From: Cephaloticoccus capnophilus
GTDB lineage: Bacteria > Verrucomicrobiota > Verrucomicrobiia > Opitutales > Opitutaceae
Direction: 5' to 3'
NCBI RefSeq assembly: GCF_001580045.1
Contig: NZ_LSZP01000060.1
Coordinates: forward strand, 1 to 64,000
Length of the DNA stretch: 64,000 nucleotides
The position numbers were made by a program, and so were the translations under genes. The notes under the pieces are model-generated. The model worked only from the letters and a program-made list of their open reading frames with translations, had not been told where the DNA came from and searched no databases. The first letter of the stretch is position 1. Each line of letters begins with the position of its first letter. Positions 53,749 to 62,477 of this stretch are shown piece after piece.

Positions 53749-55167
53749 TTAACGAACGCTTGCCGCCGGCTTGGCGAACAGCTCCGAAGTCGCTTCCAAG
53801 GTACGCGCCAGCGCCCCTACGTTTTGCGCGTGCCAAGCTCGCCCTGCTGCGCCCATCGCCTCACGTTTCTCGCTGTCTAGAAGTAGCTTACAAGCTTGGG
53901 CGGCCAGCGCTTGCGAATCGCCAACGACTCGGGCCGCACCGCAGTCGACCAACTCGCGCGCAATTTGCCTAAAACTCCCCATTCCTGGCCCAAACAAAAT
54001 CGCTCGCCCCAAAATCGCCGCCTCGACTGGCGTCTGCCCCTCCGTGTGCGGCGGCAAACTTTTCCCCACAAACACTAGGTCGGCGACCTGCAAGAGCCGC
54101 TGTAACTCGCCTGTCGTGTCGGCAAGCGACACATCGACGCACTCCGAATCACTGCGACTCTCACTCAAGTACTCGGAGCGGATTCGGTACCTAAACCCGC
54201 TCTCACGCAGCACAGCCACGATCTCAGCTCTGCGCTCCGCATGCCGAGGCACCAGCAGCAGCGAACAGGCAATGCCCTTCACGCGCAGGCTCCGCAAGGC
54301 GCTGATTAGCGCCGCCTCCTCGCCCGGCCAAGTCGACGCCCCCATCAGAATCAACTCGCCCGACTCCACAGGCCGAAGCCCAAGCTCACTGCGCAACTGC
54401 GCCTTCGCGCCCGCGTCCAGCACAGGCACCGCAACATCGAGCTTCATATTTCCCGTGGTGATGACCCGGTCTGGCGCAAAGCCCAGCGCACGAAAGCGCC
54501 GCGCATCCTCTTCCGCGCATGCGAGGATTTTAGTAATGCCGCCAAACAAAGGCTCAATTGCCCAAAGACAGCGCCGCATCCGTCGAAAACTCCTATCCGA
54601 GAGCCGCGCATTGAGGCAGACGACCGACACGCCGCGCCGCGCCGCTTGCGCGATATGCTCCGGCCAACGCTCGCCCTCCATCAACAAGGCCACATCCGGC
54701 TGCACTGCCGCCCAAGCATTTCGGCTAAACGGCCACCAATCTAGCGGCAGATACCCAATTCCAATGGTAAGCGCGCCGTAACGCTCGCGTGCCAGCCGAT
54801 AGCCCGTGCTCGTCGTCGTCGTTAGGTAAACCTCGTGCCCCTCGCGCGCCCACGCCTCCAAAAGTGGCGCGACCGCCAAAAGCTCGCCCACGCTCACCGC
54901 TTGGAGCCAAAGCCGCGACACCCCCTCTCGTTTCGCTGGCAGCGAAGGCACGCGCCCAAACCGATGAGAAAACCCCTCACGGTAGCCGCCACGCCGCCAC
55001 ATCCGCCGCAGATAAAACGGCGAGCCGATCAGCAGTGCAAACGGGTAAAGGGCGCGATACAGCCACAGGTGCACCGTCGCCGCGCGCTTCTGTTTACACT
55101 GCGGACCGTTGGCCGCTGCGTCTGACTCGGGAAACGAGCGATTCATTTGCGAGGGCTCGGCACTCAA
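53749..55167 (-). CDS. waaA: 3-deoxy-D-manno-octulosonic acid (Kdo) transferase
   Basis: 472 residues. A membrane-associated N-terminus (YPFALLIGSPFYLRRMWRRGGY) is followed by the GT30 N-domain with the catalytic Glu in QAVSVGELLAVAPL. Then TTTTSTGYRLAR, ARLSDRSFRRMRR, TGNMKLDVAVP, GASTWPGEEAALI and FVGKSLPPHTEGQTPVEAA. It transfers Kdo from CMP-Kdo to lipid A precursor at the inner membrane. It is about 40 residues longer than usual. The stretch SEYLSESRSDSECVDVS before LADTTGEL looks inserted, over a GAATC-ACTGC-GACTC palindrome (54146-54160). It starts 13 bp after the fabF stop. Confidence 0.92.
   Translation of the reverse strand: MSAEPSQMNRSFPESDAAANGPQCKQKRAATVHLWLYRALYPFALLIGSPFYLRRMWRRGGYREGFSHRFGRVPSLPAKREGVSRLWLQAVSVGELLAVAPLLEAWAREGHEVYLTTTTSTGYRLARERYGALTIGIGYLPLDWWPFSRNAWAAVQPDVALLMEGERWPEHIAQAARRGVSVVCLNARLSDRSFRRMRRCLWAIEPLFGGITKILACAEEDARRFRALGFAPDRVITTGNMKLDVAVPVLDAGAKAQLRSELGLRPVESGELILMGASTWPGEEAALISALRSLRVKGIACSLLLVPRHAERRAEIVAVLRESGFRYRIRSEYLSESRSDSECVDVSLADTTGELQRLLQVADLVFVGKSLPPHTEGQTPVEAAILGRAILFGPGMGSFRQIARELVDCGAARVVGDSQALAAQACKLLLDSEKREAMGAAGRAWHAQNVGALARTLEATSELFAKPAASVR
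54146..54160. repeat. micro-palindrome inside waaA
   Basis: GAATC-ACTGC-GACTC: a 5-bp stem with one G-T pair, at the insertion-like segment before the conserved DTTGEL motif. Confidence 0.5.
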
Positions 55168-55180
55168 AAAATGCGGCCAC

Positions 55181-56512
55181 TCACAGCCTTGCGAAGCTGA
55201 GCGAGGCGTTGGTACCGCCGAAGCCGAAGCAGTTTGAGAGGGCGGCGCGGACTTCGCGTTTTACCGCCACGTTGGGCGTAAAATCGAGCCCGCTCGCGGC
55301 GCAGTCGGGGTCTACGTTGTCTAAGTTAATCGTCGGCGGCACCAGCCCTTCGGCGATCGCCTTCACCGCCGCAAAGGCGCCGAGTGCGCCCGCGCCGCCG
55401 AGCAAGTGGCCGGTCATCGACTTTACGCCGCTGACGTTGAGCTTGCTCTTCGCCTCGCCAAACACCGCCGCAATCGCCGCGGCTTCTTCGCCGTCGCCGC
55501 CGGGGGTCGAGGTGGCGTGCGCCGAGACATAGTCAACGTCGCTCGGCGCAAGCCCGCCGCTTTCGAGAGCCGCCCGCATCGAGCGCACCGAGCCTTCGCC
55601 ACCGGGGGCGAGCGAGGTGAGGTGATAGGCATCGGCACTCGCGCCGTAGCCGCGCAGCTCGGCGTAAATCCGCGCCCCGCGTCGCCGTGCATGTTCGTAC
55701 TCTTCCAAAACAAAAACGACTGCGCCTTCCCCGAGCACGAAGCCGTCGCGGTCGGCGTCGTAGGGACGCGAGGCGATGGCGGGCGCATCATTGCGCGTGG
55801 ACAGTGCGCGCATTTGAGCAAAAGCCCCGACGGCAAGCGGCGTAATGGTCGATTCCGCTCCGCCCGCGATCATCACCTCGGCCTCACCACGCGCGATTGC
55901 CGCCGCGGCCTCGCCCAGTGAGTGCCCGCTCGTCGCGCAAGCCGATGCGACGCTCATATTAGGCCCGCGAAAATCGAGCAGCAGGCTCACTTGTCCAGCG
56001 AGCAGGTTGGGCGCGATTTGGATAATAAAGAAAGGCGAGATCTTCCTAAACCCGCCCGCCTGCCAAGTGTCGTGCATCGCCTCCATTTCGGGCAATCCGC
56101 CAAGCCCGACGCCCAAGTTTACGCCCATCCGCTCCGGCGAGAGTTCCGCGCGAGCCGCATCAAGCCCGCTATCCGCATAGGCTTCGACTGCCGCGACCGC
56201 GCCGAGATGCGTAAAGCGGCCAAACTTCTTCATGTCCTTCGGCGTAAACACTTGGGTGAGCGGCGGGCCGTCGGCGCCGCGCGGCGCGAGCGGACTTGCC
56301 ACTGCGCCCGTCGGCTCCAGCCCGCGAACCTCGCCCGCGATTTGCGCCGAGCAGCCGCTAGCGTCGAAACGCGAGATCGGGCCGATCCCGCTCTTGCCCG
56401 CCGCAAGCGCCGCCCAAGTTTCGCCCGCACTATTACCGACAGGAGTAACGGCTCCGAGTCCGGTAACAACCACTCTGCGCCGTGAAGAATGAACTGAAGG
56501 GATTACGCTCAT
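55181..56512 (-). CDS. fabF: beta-ketoacyl-ACP synthase II
   Basis: 443 residues, thiolase fold. RRVVVTGLGAVTPVGNS opens the protein. The active-site Cys is in VASACATSGHS, and the catalytic His residues are in SAHATSTPGGD and SMTGHLLGGAGA. The C-terminus is SNCFGFGGTNASLSF. It condenses malonyl-ACP with acyl-ACP in fatty-acid elongation. It is first in the reverse operon fabF-waaA-SNF2-ClC, linking acyl-chain and LPS synthesis. The acyl carrier protein gene is not in the window. Confidence 0.95.
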   Translation of the reverse strand: MSVIPSVHSSRRRVVVTGLGAVTPVGNSAGETWAALAAGKSGIGPISRFDASGCSAQIAGEVRGLEPTGAVASPLAPRGADGPPLTQVFTPKDMKKFGRFTHLGAVAAVEAYADSGLDAARAELSPERMGVNLGVGLGGLPEMEAMHDTWQAGGFRKISPFFIIQIAPNLLAGQVSLLLDFRGPNMSVASACATSGHSLGEAAAAIARGEAEVMIAGGAESTITPLAVGAFAQMRALSTRNDAPAIASRPYDADRDGFVLGEGAVVFVLEEYEHARRRGARIYAELRGYGASADAYHLTSLAPGGEGSVRSMRAALESGGLAPSDVDYVSAHATSTPGGDGEEAAAIAAVFGEAKSKLNVSGVKSMTGHLLGGAGALGAFAAVKAIAEGLVPPTINLDNVDPDCAASGLDFTPNVAVKREVRAALSNCFGFGGTNASLSFARL

Positions 56513-56635
56513 AAGAAAGTCAGGGTTTTAGAAAAATTTCCCGTACAGCTGAGGCCCCCGCGCGCCGATGGCGAGCCACTATCTTTGGCTTTGCTTCGTG
56601 CCCCGCTTTGTGCCGCAGTCACCCGCACTCAACAG

Positions 56636-57172
56636 ATGGAGCAACTGCACCCTTATTGGCGGATGGACTACATCGCCGCGCCACGGTATCCCGAAACCGA
56701 GCGCCCTTTTACTGACCTGCCCGCACTAGGCGACGACGCCCGTGCCCTCATCGTGCACCGCAGCCGACTCAGCTACGTGCTGATGAACCGCTACCCGTAC
56801 AACCCAGGCCACTTGCTCGCAATCCCCTATCGCGAAGTCACCGACCTCGACCAGCTCGACGCCGCCGAGCGTGCCGACCTCAGCGACTCAATCCTCTACG
56901 CTAAAAAACTGCTCACCGCCACGCTCCGGCCCGACGGGTTTAACATCGGCTACAACCTCGGCAGCGCAGCCGGTGGCTCCATCGCTCACCTGCACGCGCA
57001 CATCGTCCCGCGCTGGCAAGGCGACAGCAACTTCATGCCCGTAATCGGCCAGACGCGCACGCTCCCCCAGTCACTCGACACACTCTGGGCGCGGCTGCGC
57101 GAAGTCGCCGCTACGCTCGCCGACCAAAACGACGCCGAGCCTCCCAACAACGACAGTAGCGAACACAAATGA
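56636..57172 (+). CDS. HIT family protein (diadenosine-polyphosphate phosphorylase-like)
   Basis: 178 residues from ATG 56636 (MEQLHPYWRMDYI); an ATG-less extension to 56585 is unlikely. The WRMDYI start and the HIT motif HLHAHIVPRWQGD near residue 110 match the Ap4A-phosphorylase-like HIT group common in actinobacteria and Verrucomicrobia. It hydrolyses or phosphorolyses nucleotide-linked phosphates. The last bases overlap phoH (ATGA), so it heads the operon HIT-phoH-HD-ybeY-DUF502. Confidence 0.88.
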   Translation: MEQLHPYWRMDYIAAPRYPETERPFTDLPALGDDARALIVHRSRLSYVLMNRYPYNPGHLLAIPYREVTDLDQLDAAERADLSDSILYAKKLLTATLRPDGFNIGYNLGSAAGGSIAHLHAHIVPRWQGDSNFMPVIGQTRTLPQSLDTLWARLREVAATLADQNDAEPPNNDSSEHK

Positions 57173-58176
57173 GTGCCGCACCCGCCGCCCGCGCCACCTC
57201 CAAATCCCTGCACTTCGCAACTCCGCGCCAGCGTGCACAGCTTTACGCTAGCCGCGAAGAAAACCTCCTGCGCGCCGAAGCGCTCTTAGGTGTCCGGCTC
57301 ACCGCCCGCGAGGACTGGATTAAAATCGACGCGCCCACCACCGCCGCACTCGCCCGCGCCGAGGCCGCCTTCACCTTCCTCGAAGCGGCCCGCGCCCAAG
57401 GCATGACCATTCGCACGCCCGACTTTGAGCGCATCGTCGAGACCTTTGCACGCGACGAAGGCGACTCGCTCCAAACGCTCATCACCCAGCCACTAATCAT
57501 CCCGACTCACCGCAAAAGCATCGTCCCCAAAACCCTCGCGCAAAAACTCTACCTTCAGTCCATCCTTCAGCAGTCGATCGTTTTTGGCATCGGCCCAGCA
57601 GGCACGGGCAAGACCTACCTCGCAATCGCCGCCGCCGTCCGCGCGCTCCTTCAAAACGAAGTCCAACGCATCATCCTCACCCGCCCCGCAGTCGAGGCCG
57701 GCGAGGCACTCGGCTTCCTCCCCGGCGATCTCCGCGAAAAAATCCTCCCCTACCTGCGCCCGCTCTACGACGGCCTCGGCGACATGCTCGCCTCCGACGA
57801 AATCGCCCGCCTCACCGAGAAAGGCATCCTGGAAATCGCCCCACTCGCCTACATGCGCGGACGCACCCTCTCCAACGCCTTTGTCATCCTCGACGAAGCG
57901 CAAAACACCAGCCCCGAGCAAATGATGATGTTCCTCACCCGACTCGGCGAAGACTCGCGGATGGTCATCACAGGCGACACCACGCAAATCGACCTGCCCC
58001 GCAGCAAGCAGTCCGGCCTCATCGAAGTGCAACGCATCCTAAACCACATCCCGGGCATCGCCTTTCACGCCTTCTCGGGGAGCGACGTCGTCCGCCACCC
58101 GCTCGTGCAAAAAATCATCGCCGCCTACGACCAGTTTCAAAACCCAATCGCCCAGCCTCACGAAGCTGAGGGCTAA
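57169..58176 (+). CDS. phoH: PhoH family ATPase
   Basis: 335 residues. An N-terminal KH-like part is followed by the PhoH ATPase: [16 protein letters not shown] (Walker A), [56 protein letters not shown]-like Walker B ([11 protein letters not shown]), and [16 protein letters not shown]. It pairs with ybeY in RNA metabolism. ybeY lies two genes downstream, separated by the HD gene, an order also seen in Firmicutes. A 98-bp gap containing a GAGTC-GCA-GACTC palindrome precedes the next gene. Confidence 0.93.
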   Translation: [335 protein letters not shown]

Positions 58177-58255
58177 GCGCCGCAGAACTCAAAAAAACGC
58201 GACCACCCCACAACAGTTCCAGGCGGGCCAGCTAACGGGCGCCCGTAAAATAAAC

Positions 58256-58268
58256 GAGTCGCAGACTC
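58256..58268. repeat. micro-palindrome GAGTC-GCA-GACTC before HD gene
   Basis: Perfect 5-bp stem around GCA, ending six bases before the ATG of the HD phosphohydrolase gene. It covers the ribosome-binding region. Confidence 0.7.
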
Positions 58269-58274
58269 CGCATC

Positions 58275-60725
58275 ATGTCTTTCACCAACCACATAAAAAC
58301 ACTCCTCGGGCTGCGACGCCAACGACGGCGAGCCGAGCCCGCCGCCTTCATGGCCTTCCTCGAAGGCAGCCGCCTCGTTACGGCCCTCATCTTTTTCACG
58401 ACTGTCGCGGCCATCGTCGCAATCAGCTCTGCCGGGCTAAACACGGCGCACCTGCCCGTCCTGCAAGGTCAAGTCGCCACCGTCCGCATCGCCGCAGCAC
58501 TCCCCTTCACTTACGAAAGCGCACTGCGCACCGCCTCCGCCCAAGCCCAAGTCCTCGAACGCGTCCCGCCCGTCTACCGGCTCGACACCGCAGAACTCAA
58601 AAAATTCTCAACCGCGCTGCGCGAACTCCACACCCACGCGCTCGAACTAGACGCTCACTCCGTCCCGCTACCGCTCCCGCAACCCGAAGACGCACTTGAC
58701 GATACCGATGACCCTTCCTCCGACGAACGGCTAGCGAACCACCCACAAACCGAACGAGTCGAAGACTCTGAGCTTGCCCGCGCCTTTTCCGCCTTCCGCG
58801 CGGCCGGCCCTTACCGCGCCAGTTTTGAGGATTTTAAAATCCTCCTTTCCCAAGTCCCCGATCCCACCACGCGCAGCGCACTGATCGAGGTCGGCCTAGA
58901 AATCCTCGCGCAAATTTACGCCGACGGCGTGCACGACAACAGCCTCCTCCCCGGCACCGCCTCGGGGGAACTCCCCCTCATCCAAGTCGCATCCCCGGGC
59001 AGCAGTAGTGGTAGCGAATCCGCCGCCGTCGCTCCCCGCCGAATCCAGTCGCAAGAAGAAGCCCTCTCCTACCTACGACTCAACCTCTCCGGCGAGGACG
59101 TGCCCCGCGCCGCCCAAGTCGCACTCTTCCGGCTGCTCCGCCACGGCGTCTCGCCCAACCTAGTCTTCGACCGCGAGGCGACCGCCGCACGCCAACGCGC
59201 CATCCTCGCCAACCTGAAACCCGTCCAAATCGAAGTCTCCCGCGGCGAGACCATCATCGAGCCCGACACCCGTGTAAGCCCCGAGCAATACGAGATGCTC
59301 ATGGCTCACCGCCAAGCCCTCCGAGCGAGCGGCACCGGCGAGACTGATGAGCGCATGCAGCTCTTCGGGCGCGTGCTACTCGTGCTAGCGATGGTGCTGG
59401 CGAGCGTCTTTTACGTGCGGCTCGAAGACCGCGAGACCTTCCAGAGCAACGGCCGCCTCGGACTCCTCGCACTCGTCGTCATCCTCAATATCGCCCTCGT
59501 CCGACTCGTCTTCTCGCTGGCGGAGATGGACTTCTTCGCGGCAAACAGCGACTGGGCCTCCACACTCCCCTATATCGCCCCCTCGGCCTTCGCCCCCCTA
59601 ATTCTCGCCATCCTCATTGATGCCGGCTCGGCCATTTTCATGGCCCTGTTTATCTCCATTTTCACGGGGCTGATTTATGGCAACCGACTCGACCTGCTCG
59701 TCGTAACTTTCCTCGCCTCCACCGTCGCCATCTTCTCCTGCCAAGACCTGCGGCGGCGCAGCCGAGTCGTCCGCGCCGCCGGTTTTGGCGGACTCGCGAT
59801 CGCACTCTTCGCGCTCCTAGTCGGCTTCTCCGAACAACTCCCCGCCGCGACGCTTTTAAAACAATTCGGCGTGGGCCTCGCCTCGGGCGTCAGCACCGGC
59901 ATCCTCGTCGTGGGCCTGCTGCCGATTTTTGAGACCCTCTTTAAGCGTACGACTAACATCACGCTGCTCGAGCTCACCGACTATAACCACCCACTCTTGC
60001 GCAAGATGCAGATCGAGGCGCCGGGCACCTACCACCATTCGCTGATGGTTGCCCAGCTCTCCGAGTCTGCCGCCACCGCCATCGGGGCCAACGGCTTACT
60101 CGCCCGCGTTTGCGCACTCTACCACGACATCGGCAAAACCGTGATGCCTGAGTATTTCATCGAAAACCAGCGCGGCGGCGAAAACCCCCACGACGAAAAC
60201 AACCCTTCGCTCTCCGCGCTCATTATCAAAAGCCACGTCAAAGAAGGCGTGGACATCGCCCGCAAACACCACCTCCCCCGCCCCATAATCGACGTCATCC
60301 GCGAACACCACGGCACTTCGCTCATTCGCTACTTCTACCACCGCGAATGCGTACGCGCCCAAAGCAATAACGGTCATGCCGCCACCGCGAATACGCCGAC
60401 GCTTCCCGGAATCGCCCCCGCCGAAGTGGCCGAAAGCACCTACCGCTACGACGGCCCGCTTCCGCGCACAAAAGAAAGCGCGATTATCTCGCTGGCCGAC
60501 GGTATTGAGGCCGCCTCACGCAGCCTCCGCCAGCTCAGCCCGCAACACATCAACGAGCTAATCGACTCGGTCATTACCGAGCGAGTGGAGACCAACCAGC
60601 TCGACGAATCCTCGCTCACCTTTGCCGAGCTAAGCACCGTCAAAGAAAGCTTCTCGCACACGATGATTAACATGCTGCACTCCCGCATCGAGTATCCAAA
60701 GCCCAACGACGGGAAAAAGGGATGA
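58275..60725 (+). CDS. 7TM receptor-HD phosphohydrolase (PgpH/YqfF-like)
   Basis: 816 residues. One N-terminal membrane segment (VTALIFFTTVAAIVAISSAGL) is followed by an extracytoplasmic 7TMR-HDED region (about 75-370) that includes an acidic loop. Seven membrane segments (about 370-575) and a cytoplasmic HD domain come next: HPLLRKMQIEAPGTYHHSLMVAQL, ALYHDIGKT (HD motif) and IREHHGTSLIRYFYHR. Homologous PgpH enzymes degrade c-di-AMP. It sits between phoH and ybeY, overlapping ybeY by ATGA. No diadenylate cyclase is in the window. Confidence 0.92.
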   Translation: MSFTNHIKTLLGLRRQRRRAEPAAFMAFLEGSRLVTALIFFTTVAAIVAISSAGLNTAHLPVLQGQVATVRIAAALPFTYESALRTASAQAQVLERVPPVYRLDTAELKKFSTALRELHTHALELDAHSVPLPLPQPEDALDDTDDPSSDERLANHPQTERVEDSELARAFSAFRAAGPYRASFEDFKILLSQVPDPTTRSALIEVGLEILAQIYADGVHDNSLLPGTASGELPLIQVASPGSSSGSESAAVAPRRIQSQEEALSYLRLNLSGEDVPRAAQVALFRLLRHGVSPNLVFDREATAARQRAILANLKPVQIEVSRGETIIEPDTRVSPEQYEMLMAHRQALRASGTGETDERMQLFGRVLLVLAMVLASVFYVRLEDRETFQSNGRLGLLALVVILNIALVRLVFSLAEMDFFAANSDWASTLPYIAPSAFAPLILAILIDAGSAIFMALFISIFTGLIYGNRLDLLVVTFLASTVAIFSCQDLRRRSRVVRAAGFGGLAIALFALLVGFSEQLPAATLLKQFGVGLASGVSTGILVVGLLPIFETLFKRTTNITLLELTDYNHPLLRKMQIEAPGTYHHSLMVAQLSESAATAIGANGLLARVCALYHDIGKTVMPEYFIENQRGGENPHDENNPSLSALIIKSHVKEGVDIARKHHLPRPIIDVIREHHGTSLIRYFYHRECVRAQSNNGHAATANTPTLPGIAPAEVAESTYRYDGPLPRTKESAIISLADGIEAASRSLRQLSPQHINELIDSVITERVETNQLDESSLTFAELSTVKESFSHTMINMLHSRIEYPKPNDGKKG

Positions 60726-61264
60726 GTGCCTTGATCGTCGAAATCGCGAATCAGCATCCGCGACTGCACGTCAAACGTGCGGAAGTAAAACGAGCCTTTG
60801 CGACTCTCGCAAAGTTTGCCGAACAGATCGTTCTTCCCAAAACGCTTCCCGCCGGGACGAAGACCGAGCCGCCAACAGCCGCTCGCCAAGCCAAAGCCAC
60901 CGCGAGCCCCGTAACCCTTTCGGTTGTTTTCATGACTGACGACGCGCTCGCCCAACTCCACGCAGATTTTTTGGACGACCCGACGCCCACCGATGTCATC
61001 ACCTTCGAGGGCTCGCCCGAGCTCGGCACTGCGGGCGAGATCTGCGTCTCCGCTGACCGCGCCGCCGCCTTTGCCGCTGAGCACCAGCGCGATTTTAGCG
61101 AAGAACTCACCCTCTACCTCGTTCACGGCTGGCTACACCTCGCCGGTTACGACGACCTGAAGCCCACACTCAAACGCCAAATGCGCGCCGCCGAAACGCG
61201 GGCCATGCGTTGCCTAAGCGAAGCGGAGGCGATTCCCCACTTCACAATTGCCGCGCACAAATAG
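60722..61264 (+). CDS. ybeY: endoribonuclease YbeY
   Basis: 180 residues. SVVFMTDDALAQLHADFLDDPTPTDVITF is followed by GEICVSADRA and the metal motif LVHGWLHLAGYDD. The family pattern is H-x3-H-x5-H. Here His135 and His139 are present, but the third position (145) is Asp. Aspartate can still bind metal, so activity is plausible. It matures the 3' end of 16S rRNA and works in rRNA quality control. It overlaps the HD gene by four bases and is followed by the DUF502 gene. Confidence 0.92.
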   Translation: MSALIVEIANQHPRLHVKRAEVKRAFATLAKFAEQIVLPKTLPAGTKTEPPTAARQAKATASPVTLSVVFMTDDALAQLHADFLDDPTPTDVITFEGSPELGTAGEICVSADRAAAFAAEHQRDFSEELTLYLVHGWLHLAGYDDLKPTLKRQMRAAETRAMRCLSEAEAIPHFTIAAHK

Positions 61265-61317
61265 ACTTTTCGGCAGACTCGCTATCGCGGCAGACTCCGC
61301 GCTCTTTCAGAGCCCAA

Positions 61318-62019
61318 ATGTCGCCCACCGAACCCACAGACACTGCCCACCCCAAACTCGTCACCTTCCGCAAAGCCTTTTTCACTGGCTTGGCCTTGAT
61401 CGCGCCACTGGTCATCACGCTCTGGGCCCTGCTCAAAATCATCGCCTTGGTCGGTGGCGCAGTGCGACCCTTCCTCGTCCAGTTCATCCCGGGCGACCTC
61501 CCCGGAATCCCGCTATTCTGGGATGTTTTGGCGACCGTCATTGTGCTGCTCTTGGTCGCGCTGCTCGGCTACGTCTCGCGACACGTCTTTGCCCGTTTCC
61601 TCCTCCATACCAGCGAACGGCTCATGCTCGTAATCCCTGGAGCGGGCACGATCTACAACACCGTCAAACAAATCGTCGGCACCTTTGGCGCACAAAATCG
61701 CAACCTCTTTAGCAAAGTCGTCCTCGTCCAATTTCCCAAAAACGGAAGCTGGATGCTAGGCTTTGTGACGAGCAAGGAGCAGGCCGAGCCGCAGGCAAAA
61801 ACCGGCCTAAACGAGCCGTGGACGATCTTCGTCCCCACCTCGCCCAACCCGACGACCGGCTTTCTCTTGTTTCTGCCGCCCGAAGATATCGTCGAACTCG
61901 AAATGAATGTGGCCGACGGCATGAAACTCATCATCTCCGGCGGTAGCGTCATCCCGCCTTGGGCTCCACCGACAGCAAGCTCGGACTCAGCCTCTCGCCT
62001 AGGGTCTGTTCCCGTTTAA
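61318..62019 (+). CDS. DUF502 family membrane protein
   Basis: 233 residues from ATG 61318 (MSPTEPTDTAHP); a longer ORF from 61210 overlaps ybeY and is unlikely. Two membrane segments (TGLALIAPLVITLWALLKIIALVGG, and VLATVIVLLLVALLGYV) precede the conserved LMLVIPGAGTIYNTVKQIVGTF and WTIFVPTSPNPTTGFLLFLPPEDI. The function is unknown. The last codons and the TAA stop lie within the left block of a repeat element (61999 onward), so the native C-terminus may have been replaced. Confidence 0.88.
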   Translation: MSPTEPTDTAHPKLVTFRKAFFTGLALIAPLVITLWALLKIIALVGGAVRPFLVQFIPGDLPGIPLFWDVLATVIVLLLVALLGYVSRHVFARFLLHTSERLMLVIPGAGTIYNTVKQIVGTFGAQNRNLFSKVVLVQFPKNGSWMLGFVTSKEQAEPQAKTGLNEPWTIFVPTSPNPTTGFLLFLPPEDIVELEMNVADGMKLIISGGSVIPPWAPPTASSDSASRLGSVPV

Positions 62020-62244
62020 AACGCGCGCCGCGCCGATACGCTTTTTCCCACTGCGCGTGGGGCGGCAGGCTGTGCCTGCACCCATTCAATTTGGGATTTC
62101 CCATCGCGCTATCGCGCGAAAGCGAAATCCCAAATTTGAAGGCACTCCCCCTGTCGCGTTGGGGGAGAAAGTAGAGTGATAACCCGTTTGGGCGAGACGG
62201 GAAAAATCACTAATAAACCCACGTCCCGAAGTCTGGGTTCCTGA
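61999..62244. mobile_element. MITE-like repeat element, truncated copy D
   Basis: The left block (61999-62041) is shared with copy C. The terminal repeat TTTTTCCCACTGCGCGTGG follows, with GCAGGC-TGT-GCCTGC (about 62042-62086). Next is hairpin 1 (AATTTGGGATTTC/GAAATCCCAAATT, about 62087-62136). Hairpin 2 is altered: CTCCCCC/GGGGGAG replaces the longer stem after a deletion, yet still pairs. The linker with GAGTGATAACCCGTTTGGGC continues to GGGTTCCTGAG at 62244. Hairpin 3 and the right terminal repeat are missing. AT-rich DNA starts at the break. Confidence 0.72.
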
Positions 62245-62477
62245 GAACTGGGCCTAGCATTGAGGGATTGTATTACTGATGCTAAAATCAGGTATTTCTA
62301 TTTCACCTTCCGATCTAAAAATTCAGATATTTTCGTAAGACTCGCGTTATTTTGCTCTGAGTTGAACAACCGAACTACTCCGTTACTAGCTCTGCAAAAT
62401 GCCTATTTTGATTTTAGTGTCATAAAATCAACACTTTATTGAATAGGTGGAGGATTCTCGAGAAATCTCCTTTTCTC
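62245..62477. other. AT-rich gap after truncated repeat
   Basis: About 230 bp of AT-rich DNA with no convincing gene. A 60-codon ORF at 62260-62442 has no recognisable features. It probably holds the promoter of the membrane-protein gene that follows. Confidence 0.4.

Noticed and set aside
62260-62442. 60-codon ORF in the AT-rich gap
   Set aside because: No recognisable feature, no ribosome-binding site, and it sits in probable promoter DNA.
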